64,000 bases of DNA, from assembly GCA_025769875.1 (NCBI GenBank), contig JAGFNK010000047.1, positions 1 to 64,000 on the forward strand. Reading direction: 5' to 3'. The translations under genes were made by a program, and so were the position numbers. Shown in pieces: positions 1 to 9,046 of this stretch (position 1 is the stretch's first letter; each line of letters begins with the position of its first letter). This DNA comes from Russula earlei (lineage: Eukaryota; Basidiomycota; Agaricomycetes; Russulales; Russulaceae). Below the pieces are notes generated by a model, which worked only from the letters and a program-made list of their open reading frames with translations, was not told where the DNA came from and did not search any database.

Positions 1-1671
1 GGCGTCCTAAGTGTCACAATAAAGTGTTGAGGGGTAGACCGCCAGATGAAGTGAGAAGAGTAGGAGTGATTGGGAGTCAATCGGAGATGACGATGATGGG
101 GAATGTAGTCGGCGGTTTCGAATCACAGCTCAGGGCCCATAACCTATTGGCAGATAGGTAGTGGTAGTGGTTAAGTTGTTATTGTACCGTACGAGTAGGG
201 CCTTAACCCTATATACATACATTTGGAATGTGTATCTATCTATGGTTATGACGTTGAACTACTGAACTCTAATATGTAGGACTTGGTTAATTCAAGGAAT
301 GGTGACAGTCAATCTTGTTCGACGTACAGGTGAGAGCTCATCAGTGAGGATGTGGTGTCTGGGGAACCCATCTTATGAGTAGCTAGGTACTAGTAAATGT
401 GATGAAAAGCGCCCGTCGCCCCATGCCCTTGTACTACGGGATCAGGTAATAAGTAATGGGCCACTCTGTATTTTATGAGCTTTACAGAGTATCTTGGATA
501 TCTTTTTTGTTGGGATGGGTTACAATATCAATATACTGTATTGCCTGAAGCAAAACTTTGTCTGTCCATACAATTACGAAGCAGTAGTAATAGGTCCATT
601 CTTGTTGCCAAACCGGTAATCTGACCAATTCGGAAGATCCCCAGTACCACCGAATGCAGATGGGTCGAAGGTGGATGGTCTGGGGGCCGAGGTGATTCAA
701 TTCAGGGGGCATGTGTTGATGACCATCAGCAAACCATAAAAAAAATTCCCGGGTTTTTGTTGGTTTCCGCTGGTTTCCCAGTTTCTGGAAACCGAAAACA
801 CAGAAACTGGGAAACCTGGTAGACATCATGAAGCACACTGGAAAACAATTCAAGTTTTCTATGGTCACATCGACTGTCTGAGTGAGCAACACTGGCACCT
901 TGCACTGGAATGTGCAGACAACGATGGTGATGATGAATCCCTTCATCGTGCTGATGCCTCGATGATATCTGCATTCCATGCTGATCCGTATATACCTGAG
1001 AGTCCCCTCAAGGCTTAGATCCATACCAGCTCGAATCGACTTCCAATTACAAGTAGAAATGACGTATACCCTATTTCTGACCATTTTCAGTGATTTTTTT
1101 CCTACTATACTATAGTTCTACCAGTTTCCAAACTTTCGACAGGTTTCTGTTAGTTTCTTAGGTTTCCATGAAAGATACTCTCAGGTTGTTTCCGGGAAAC
1201 CAGACATGGGTTTCCCAGTCTCCCGGTTTCCCGGTTTCCGCTGGTTTTTTTCGGTTTCCTGAGGTGAGAAACCGACGGAAACTAAAATCCATCTTTACTG
1301 ATGACTGCTGCGTCATACATACTTGCCGCGGCCGAGGCGGCGGGGACATCGCCAATTCGGATTGGCAGACTTGATGACCCGCTCCCTAGCGCTCCTGCTA
1401 GTGTGTTTATCCGAAACCGAAATATGCTGTGTGATAGGAACGCGTGTTCCGCTCACGAGGCTAACTGCGTTCGATTGGCCTTCGGTCAGGCGGTATAGTG
1501 GGTGACGGGCGCCTCTTCATCACATCATTCACCTCACGTCACACCCAAGTGTGCCGTTGTTGGTGGTCAAACGACCATCACATCCTTACTGATGAGCTTT
1601 CTCCTGTACGTCGAGCGAGCTTCATTGTCGCCATCCCCGAAGTAACTACTAATGGCTGTTGCACAGCGTCC
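1..1671. other. intergenic, no supported gene; GTTTCC-rich repeats
   Basis: No recognisable gene. The longest open frame (482-1084, minus) resembles no family I know and runs through GTTTCC-rich repeat sequence, so I do not call it. The stretch holds several direct and inverted copies of GTTTCC-type words around 745-816 and 1130-1285, with the 15-mer GGTTTCCGCTGGTTT present in both clusters. The 3' part (about 1300-1671) must contain the promoter of the F-box gene that starts at 1672. Confidence 0.5.
772..816. repeat. 16-bp perfect inverted repeat with 13-nt spacer
   Basis: GGTTTCCCAGTTTCTG at 772-787 is exactly complementary to CAGAAACTGGGAAACC at 801-816. The hairpin sits inside a longer GTTTCC-rich zone whose second cluster lies at about 1185-1285. 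This could be part of a MITE-like element. I found no target-site duplication. Confidence 0.7.
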
Positions 1672-3095
1672 ATGACGACCACTGACCAATCGATCTTGAG
1701 CCGGGCGACAATCGACACGCTCCCCAATGATGTACTCCTGGAAATATTTCATTTCTATGTGGATCACACAGAGAGAAATGGATGGCATACACTGGTCCAT
1801 GTGTGTCAAACATGGCGATATGTCGTGTTTGCATCGCCACGTCGCCTGAACCTGCAACTTGAGTACACAGGAATAAGACCGGTGTATGAGATACTGGACG
1901 TCTGGCCCGTCTTGCCGGTGGTGATAAGTCTCACGACACATTCACCCTCGACCTGTGGAAACATAACCGCCTTGATCGATTCGGAGCACCACCATCGCAT
2001 ATGTGGAATCAACTTGTTCCAACATCGCGCTGGGAAGGATTGGCGCCGGCGATGCAGAAACCATTCCCGGAGCTGACATTTCTGAACATTTGGGTGGACT
2101 CGGAGGAAGATACGGTGATGTCCCTTCAGGATTCGTTCCTAGGCGGATCAGCTCCGCTTCTGCGACATCTCTGGTTGGTAGATTGTCCATTTCCAGGACT
2201 GCCGACACTACTTTTATCTGCCAATCACCTTGACAGCCTTCACCTTTGGAATATTCCTGATTCCGGTTTATTTTCGCCCCAGGCTTTGGTCACCGCCCTG
2301 TCGGTCATGTCCAGGCTTGAAATCTTTGACTTTCAATTCCAATCCCCTCGATCTCGACCCGATCCTGCGAGTCGATCCACACCTCCGCTCACACGCACTG
2401 TCCTCCCAGCTCTCGCCCGTCTCGTGTTCCAAGGCGTTCACGAATATTTGGAGGACTTGCTCGCCCAAATCGAGGCTCCCCTTCTCAACAAACTCAAGAT
2501 AACATTCTTCATGGACCTCCACTTTGTCGTCCCACAACTTCACCGGTTGATCAGTCACGCAAAATCGTTCAAGACCTGCCACAGAGCCTTTGTGTACACT
2601 TCCGATCGTACAATCCGATTTGCAATTTTCAGCGAAACACATTGGTCTCCGGAGCTCACCTTGGAAATCAGGTGCAGAGAGCTGGATTATCAGCTTTCAT
2701 CGCTGGCCCAGGTCTGTGGCTCCTCCTTGCTCCTCCTTTCCACTTTGGTCCAGCTCGACATCGTGGATCCTCTTCCTCCGACTCTGCCATCACAATGGAA
2801 AGATGACATGGAAACCACTCAATGGCTGCAACTCTTGGACCCGTTCACTGCTGTGAATGACCTACGCCTATCCGATCAAGTTGGGCGGCATGTCTGTCAA
2901 GCGCTGGAAGAGCTCGCCGAAGAAAGAGTAACAGAAGTGTTACCCTCTCTACAGAACATCTTCTTGAGCGACCTCGGGCCATTGGAATCTGTTCCGAAGT
3001 TTATTGAGCGATTCGTCGCCGCGCGACAACTCTCTGGCCATCCTGTGGCTGTCTACTCTTGGGGAGACCGGGGAAATTATGAAATAATTATCTAG
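1672..3095 (+). CDS. F-box/LRR-like protein, with an apparent frameshift
   Basis: Probable substrate-recognition subunit of an SCF ubiquitin ligase. The start at 1672 is the Met shortly before the F-box (LPNDVLLEIFHFYV, about residues 20-33), followed by W..LVHVCQTWRYVVFASPRRL, the usual agaric F-box arrangement. A leucine-rich region follows and ends in LSGHPVAVYSW, a common C-terminus of this family. The F-box half reads in the frame of 1672 to about 2015. From there the family pattern (PAMQKPFPELTFL) continues in another frame to the stop at 3095. No intron with GT-AG ends fits, so this is a 1-nt loss (or 2-nt gain) at about 2010-2030: either a real lesion or an assembly error. If real, the gene is a pseudogene. 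The substrate is unknown. Confidence 0.7.
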
Positions 3096-3437
3096 TACCC
3101 AGCCAGGATCGATGAGTTCTTTATACTTCCAGTCCAATGAACATCTAGTATCATCTATCCTTTGCGTCATTTGACTCCTGCGCGCCCTGGTCGCGGCACC
3201 ATTACTCACGTACCCAATTCGGAACACAGTTCCCGTTATACGGACTAGTCCTTTCTTGAAGTTTCCTCCATATGTGAGCCGCGCGAAGTGCAGAAAATGA
3301 ATGCATTACAGTATTTCAACCGTTGCAAGTCCATGGCTAGGTCAATTCCAGCAGCAGGTCATACTAATTCCGCTCTCTCTCGACCGGGGGCCTAAGTATT
3401 TGTCATTACGAACATGTTATGAAGAGCCCTCTCCTCT
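3096..3437. other. intergenic between convergent genes
   Basis: Short spacer between the stop of the F-box gene and the stop of dienelactone hydrolase copy 1. Both 3' UTRs should lie here. I see nothing else in it. Confidence 0.5.
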
Positions 3438-4587
3438 TCACGGCATGTGTTTGATGAACCATTCCACCGTTCTCAGGAATGCGTTTTCCTTGGCAGCCTG
3501 AATCACTGGATCCCTCTATGTGTGGGCATAAGTATCGAGCCTCACGAGAGTCGGGCGTGTAAATAAAGTAACGCACCAAGTCACCGCGGGTCGCAAACCC
3601 ATGGTGGACACCCTCAGCGTGATTTCGAAGATATCCGGGTGCGAATTTTGCAAATTTCTCATCCGCCGTCTTGCCCAACGACAACGGGAACAGCTCGTCA
3701 AACTCGCAGCTGTTGATGAGGAGAGGCGCCTTGCTCTTCGCGATGTAGATCTGCGACGCAACAGCTCAAGGAGGAGACAGGTGCATGGGACAGGCACCAG
3801 GGACTCACGTCGAAATCTTCAGCTTGGATTGCGAACGGATGCGCGACGGCTACTGCCTTGATGACGTTGTCGAATGCAAGGTCGAAAGCAAGGCGGGCTG
3901 CGCAAACAGGCTCAGCATGATGCGGCTCGCACAGCCAAGGGGGGAGGTGCCCCTGTACGTACCGCCGTAGCAGTAGCCTGTAGCACCGTAGATAATTACC
4001 CCCTGCTCTTTGAGACCCTCTATGAGCTTGCGCACGCGCTTCCCTGTGTGTTCGGGGGTGTGCTTGGGAATCCACGCGTAGAGATCAAAAGTCGATCCCT
4101 GGTAGGTAGGGGTTATCAGCGGAAGCGTTGGAATGTGGGAGTTGACGCACAGGGTTGAGAGCATCTGCGGCAACAGGATCGCCCTCGAAGAGGTCTGGCG
4201 CATACACCTTGAAGCCATTATGAGCAAAGTCGTCACAAAGGAGCTGAGGTGCATTGTCAGCAGGACGAACACTGGAGGGGGAAGATGACGTGCGGGGTTG
4301 TTCGGAAGCTCAAGGCCAAACACGTCTGTCAGGTAGAGGATGGCCCTGTCCTTCGGGTAATCTGTCTTGGGAGTAGCGACGTATGTCTTGATGCCGTTGA
4401 TCACCTCGTAGGTCCCTCAAGTGGCGGATAGATCACAAATCGGGAAGGTGAAGATTGGAAAGACGAGTTTACCTTCGGCTGTACCCTCGTGACGAGCGCC
4501 TGCAAAGGAATACATCATTATTTACGATTACGACGATATAGACCACAATGAGTTCGTACCGCTGATGCAGTCCTTGCAGAAGCTCAT
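3438..4587 (-). CDS. dienelactone hydrolase family protein, copy 1
   Basis: Alpha/beta hydrolase of the dienelactone hydrolase family (fungal AIM2-like branch), cytosolic, substrate not known. Eight exons can be joined in frame. The protein begins MSFCKDCISG and ends with VEWFIKHMP. The family triad is visible: nucleophile Cys in GYCYGG, Asp in SCEFDE, His in GVHHGF. All seven introns match those of the second copy at 18225-19415, so the two are paralogs in opposite orientation. The intron after ELPNNP starts with GC (GCACGT) where copy 2 has GTACGT, so it is a probable GC-AG intron; if it were not spliced, the frame would be lost. A TATATATA box lies 77-84 nt upstream of the start. Function in aromatic or lactone breakdown is only inferred from the family. 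Confidence 0.85.
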
Positions 4588-4663
4588 ATTTGTGCAAAGT
4601 GGGGAAAGAATGGGAATTTGGACAGGTGGATGTGAGTGGGTGCTCGAAGAACTGTCGACACGA

Positions 4664-4671
4664 TATATATA
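4664..4671 (-). promoter_or_regulatory. TATA-like box of dienelactone hydrolase copy 1
   Basis: TATATATA lies about 77-84 nt upstream of the ATG at 4587, a usual distance for a pol II TATA element when the leader is short. Transcription start not shown. Confidence 0.4.
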
Positions 4672-5439
4672 CTCCAAGGAAAAAGTCAGTAGAGTGACCG
4701 ATACTTATAAATCCAAGTCAGTGAAGGCGAGCAATCTCGGGCAGGGTCGGCGCGTCGCATTCCCTTGTTACGACTAAAGGAGTAATGAGAGGTAGGTTTT
4801 TTCGAAAGGTGTCGCTTCCATTTCCAATCGGTGGCCCCAATGGACTGGTTGGAGCACCCAAGATAATGTGTAGGCACGGTTCGCTCGTGAATCAAAGACG
4901 TTCAGACACGTATTTCTCAACACTGGAACGTCGCGCCTGGACCAGGACTAGGCTGGGATTCGGAGTTTGGACAGGCCGACGACATGGACGAACGATTTCG
5001 TGATTACCGATCGAGGAGGCCCATCATGAATCGAGTCAGTCAGCAAATGAGATATGCGGCGGTGGTAGGAGGAAAGAATGCGACCACTGCCAATAGCAGT
5101 TGGCCGAACTTCGGATGTATAAGGCGGGCGCTCAAATTCATTAGGTCAGTCCGATCAATTTGCCACAAAGTACTCGAAGGGCAAAGTCACCCCTCGGTGT
5201 CGTACACTTGATGGCCGAAGACGCTCTCGCCGAGTACGGCAGTTCAAGTTGACAAGCCACGCCGCCCCCATCATATGAGTAAATGGGCGGCCACACCAGG
5301 CAGCTGTTCGCCGAACTGGCCAAATCTCCGCAGAAAGTATTTCAGTTCAGATCCTAAGGTTTCCAAGTTGACCGTCACAAGGTCTGTTAATTTATTCAAG
5401 GGATTCACAACAAACTTCTTCTGCTGCACGTACTGTGTT
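4672..5439. other. intergenic, nothing recognised
   Basis: Spacer between the start of hydrolase copy 1 and the stop of SRP19, both on the minus strand. It holds the upstream region of the first and the 3' UTR of the second. The open frames are short and without recognisable motifs. Confidence 0.5.
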
Positions 5440-6443
5440 TTAGCCTCGTACCCTCACCACTTTCCGTTTCCCTTTTCCACCTGGGATACCGCCAATCGCT
5501 CCTTGTCCATCAGTGGAGTTCATGCCAGCTCTGACGGTGTCGATCAGCACGCCAGATGGTAAAGCCGGGGAGTGTGCCGAAACGCGGGACTTGAGCGTCG
5601 GTAGGGGTTCTGGAGGTGAAGGTAATGGGCGGCCCGCAAGATGAGGACGTTGGGGTCGCGATTTTGCTTTGGATGTTTGGCCACCCGCCGTTGACTTACC
5701 CACACCGGTCTTCGATTTCGTAGGCTTCGAGGTGGGCGGGGAAACAGGCTGAGAATACGTGTACGGTTCGCGAGGGACGTTGTCCGTCTTTACTCGCTGT
5801 ATTTGGAACGAGATTGTCTCAAGGAGTTGCTTCTCTGCGTAGAACATGTCTCAGAGGGCTCATAGGTGCAAAACAACAAACACACTTGTTCTGATATTGG
5901 CATTGACCGGTCGTCCGTCCTTCTTCCATTGTACACGTACACGTCCCGGGTTATCCCAATCTGACGGGTGCATCTTGTTAACCTCGTGTAGCGTGCCAAA
6001 TCCTAAGCGGGAGCAGGCATCTGCGATATCTTTGCTGAGAGGCCACCATACACTCTTGGATCGCGATATCCTTCGAGCACCGGTTCCATAAGGTCTCTTT
6101 GCGTCGATGTAGATTGGATAAACACACGTCCACCTAGATACAGGACGGGCGTGGGAGCATGAGCAGAGCAACGGCTTATCGTGTAAGACTCGCGGTTTGC
6201 GTACTTCTTATACGGCGTGATGTCTGTCACTCTGCCATCTCGAGCGCCGGACGACAGCGCTAGACTGCCACTTGCAGAGTGATCGAGCAGTTCTGGCGCC
6301 CCGTCGCTGTCTCCATCCTCGTCTGAGTCCGCTATCTCCTCGAGAATCGCGCCACGCGACCCGGTGTCTGGCAGGGACCGCGAGGGAAGTGGCAAATCAG
6401 TGTCGTCATCAAATTCCTCAACGATTGCAGCGCGACGGGACAT
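5440..6443 (-). CDS. SEC65: signal recognition particle subunit SRP19 (Sec65)
   Basis: RNA-binding subunit of the signal recognition particle, which targets secretory proteins to the ER. Three exons (6205-6443, 5886-6133, 5440-5834) with introns of 71 and 51 nt give 293 residues. An acidic, disordered N-terminus precedes the SRP19 domain, which begins at KWTCVYPIYIDAKRPYG and contains the signature GARRI...SVWWPLSKDIADA and MHPSDWDNPGRVRVQWK. The long Pro/Ser/Lys-rich tail ends in the basic GGKGKRKVVRVRG, as usual for fungal Sec65. The start was chosen at 6443 because an intact frame runs from there into the domain. It is divergent from the JTB-like gene, with 109 bp between the two ATGs. Confidence 0.93.
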
Positions 6444-6552
6444 GTCGACAATAGAGGATATTTTGTTTAGGTAGAGGCTGTGTTCCCTTCGACTTGGTTG
6501 CTTGGGGGTGCATTATGTTCCCACGCCCTCAATGATTATTACCGTCCACTGC
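6444..6552. promoter_or_regulatory. shared bidirectional promoter region, SRP19 / JTB-like gene
   Basis: Only 109 bp separate the start codons of two divergent genes, so both core promoters and 5' leaders must fit here. Both products act at the secretory pathway or membranes, which makes co-expression plausible but unproven. Confidence 0.5.
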
Positions 6553-7237
6553 ATGCACCTTTCAGCGCTGTGTCCAACGAGAACGACCGCATCTTTATTG
6601 CTGTGAGCACGCCTTTTTCCTGACGCTCTGTGAACGGTGTGTTGATTTGTCGCAGCCTCGCCACCCTATGCCTTGCCCCCGTCTCAGCGTCAACTCAACC
6701 ACCCCCCCGCTTTGCCAACGACACCGAATCGATCTGCCGCCCTTTCGGGGAATGTGAACCCTGTCCACACGAGGTTGTACGTCGCACTCATTCCCGCTTC
6801 AGAGGTGAAAATGACTTTCCTAGCTGAGAGAGCCATTCTGCCAACCGTTCGGTAATCGTCGTCTTTTACACTGTCTCCCGCCATCACCTGCTTCTCGTCC
6901 TGACTCGACACATCCGGACACGAACTCGCCTCCTCATAGACCTGACGGCCTCTCACGACCGACATCGGTAGACCGGCCGCCAGAATCCCGCGTCGTGGAC
7001 GTGAATTCGCAACACAGCCGTCCGGACGGAAACCTCTTACAAGGCGAGACAATCGCGTGGGAGTCCTGCGGCCGGATCGTTGTACAAGAGCGTGCGGATT
7101 TTTGGGAGTTCATTGCGTGCAATGTTCTCTTTGTTTGCCTCGCGTTGACCCTTGTTCTCGTGCGTTCAAGGCGCATGAGCACTATGCAAGCACGGCAACT
7201 GGCGGCACGAATTGGGCTTGGGCGAGGATACGGCTGA
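6553..7237 (+). CDS. JTB-like type I membrane protein
   Basis: Three exons (6553-6602, 6656-6776, 6824-7237), introns 53 and 47 nt, 194 residues. The first intron splits the signal peptide: MHLSALC...LLLLATLCLAPVSA, with cleavage expected after VSA. The ectodomain carries Cys pairs in ICRPFGECEPCP and PFCQPFGNRRLLHC, a disordered Pro-rich stretch, then ESCGR and ERADFWEF. One membrane helix (NVLFVCLALTLVLV) and a short basic tail follow. The order C..C.PC, FC..GN, SCR, FWEF, membrane helix matches the JTB (jumping translocation breakpoint) family, whose role in mitosis and mitochondria is described in animals; the fungal role is unknown. The exon joins were chosen because they restore the Cys pattern and signal peptide. 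Confidence 0.75.
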
Positions 7238-8013
7238 CTCCTGTCTTTGTTTTTCCGAATTTCCCTTCAGACATTCTGCCTGTAAGTGTATTAAGCACCC
7301 ACATTTATCACGGCTGCGGAGCTAACACACCTCTTTGTCACCCCCAAGTACTCTGTATTAATTCAATCTGGATCCAGGTACATTGAGGAATAGAGCCATA
7401 CTTTGCCATAAGAACTAATCCTTCTAACTGATCGATCTGAGATGTTGTACGCCACGCGAAGACCCTTCCTGGGGCGGGCTTGGGAAGAATAGAGGTTATT
7501 TTCACCTAGGAACAGGCACCAGGTATGCGCGCTGGACTTCCTGTTCGGTTTTCCGGAGGTTTGCCCTTCCTAACTGCTCTCACTCCTATCATTGGTTTCA
7601 TGTGCTTCACACAGCCGATATAACGTTGCGATCTTAAGCGGACTGCGGTGCGCTGCGGTTCTGTTATAATCTCAGTTCCACGGTTGATTTCGATCTCAGT
7701 GACGTTGGCTCCGTCGTTGCTACATCATGCCACGATTGTTTTTGCAATTTTTGGATAAAGACAACCTCAGCGCAGCTGGCACGTGACCGGGACACGTCGC
7801 GATATACCGAGGGCCTCATCACCTTACTGACTGCGCAACCAAGGCATAATTTTGGCTAAGAAAAAATGCACATGAATGTTCCTCGTGCTATGCTTGGGCG
7901 GCGATCTTGGCATGGCGGGTCGCTTGGAACTGCCCCACGTATTCATGGACTCCGACAAGTCAGCCAGGGATCCTCTTTATTTGTTCGAAGCCAAACAGCT
8001 CCCCGATGAAGGA
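7238..8013. other. intergenic, nothing recognised
   Basis: Starts with the 3' UTR of the JTB-like gene. No long open frame with family motifs, no tRNA-like box pair and no repeat noticed. Its right end leads into the TATA box at 8014. Confidence 0.45.
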
Positions 8014-8020
8014 TATAAAA
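8014..8020 (+). promoter_or_regulatory. TATA box ahead of a putative noncoding transcript
   Basis: TATAAAA in the context GGATATAAAAGACA, followed by a pyrimidine-rich stretch (8028-8055) typical of fungal transcription start regions. The first ATG downstream (8074) opens only an eight-residue frame before TGA. Confidence 0.45.
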
Positions 8021-8044
8021 GACACGCTCTTTCCTACTCTCCTA

Positions 8045-8970
8045 CCATCGCCTCTTGAGCTCAGCCCACCACCATGTCCCCTGCCTCAGAGCTTAATTGA
8101 CTCCTTCCTTTGCGTTCCATCGTTGCCCGTGACTATCCATCGCGCTGGTGTCCATCTCTCCCACCTGTTTCGTACAAGTACGTGCCATGCTCTTTTATAT
8201 CTCTTCACGCCCTTTCATAATTCGTTATTATTCCAACCTCCAAAGTCGTCATCAGCCTAGCGGTACGTCCCCACACTTTGTGGTTCTTGTTCATTTGCTG
8301 GGTGCGACCCCTGCACTTCCTGCGCTACTATATGGATATTTTCGCCTGAAGGGCGCCTCGTTCTTCTAGCCTTCGTTCCTTCACTTGCATTGGGAGTTGA
8401 GTTCCAGAAAGAGCGGACGAGATGGTGCCGCCACTCCCCGTTTGGGTAAACCCTGAAGGGGTTGACCGCAATGGGTGTATGGGGCGTTCGTGTAACTGCT
8501 GATGCAGCATTGGTGTTGGTTGGGTTTGTGGAACGGTCCCTCAAGGGGATCTTTTATGGCAACACCTAAGGGGGTGAGGTGTCCATCGTGCTGGCAGGAC
8601 CCAAGCCATGGTCCAATACATTTGGACTGGCTCGTTGGGCTAGACCACTAGGGACTGGCAGCACACCTCTAGTGCTACTCACTCTTGGTTAGAAAAGACC
8701 TCTTGTAACCATCGCATTCAAGAGGTTATCACATATCCGTCGTTGGACGGCGCAGAACGATGGGATGGACTCTAAAGGAGTCTTTGTCGATGCAATGCTA
8801 TGGCAGCTAACATTTAGTTGATTGGCGTGGTTGCGAGCAGTTGGACATTTACTCGAGTGTAGCATTTGATGGATGTTGAAACGAGTTGGCTTTGCACCCT
8901 GAAGGGGTCAATTATTGTGTGACCTTGTGTGATGTAAATTGGCACAGTGTGGGGATGAAAGAATGAGTTA
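8045..8970 (+). ncRNA. putative structured noncoding transcript
   Basis: A canonical TATA box is followed by about 0.9 kb with only short, unlike-protein reading frames. The region contains many small stem-loops. Five share the loop TNAAG closed by C-G but have different, still complementary stems: CGCC/GGCG (8343-8355), AACCC/GGGTT (8449-8463), GGTCCC/GGGATC (8535-8551), GACTC/GAGTC (8768-8782), ACCC/GGGT (8896-8908). Longer hairpins lie at 8601-8638 and 8698-8726. Stem variation with constant loops suggests selection on RNA structure. I could not match it to SRP RNA, RNase P/MRP, telomerase RNA or snoRNA. It could also be an untranslated leader or a degenerate element. Ends and splicing are unknown. 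Confidence 0.3.
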
Positions 8971-9046
8971 GAAACGTCAACGGTAAGACGGGCCGGGTTG
9001 GCCAGGAAAGAAAAAGTGACGGCGAGACGTGGGACGCGTGACTGTG

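Noticed and set aside
482..1084. 200-codon minus-strand open frame
   Set aside because: No motif, starts within no clear promoter, and runs through inverted repeats.
8449..8463. AACCCT word as a telomerase RNA template
   Set aside because: A template needs about one and a half telomere units (such as CTAACCCTAA). Here only one partial unit exists, and it is inside a hairpin stem.
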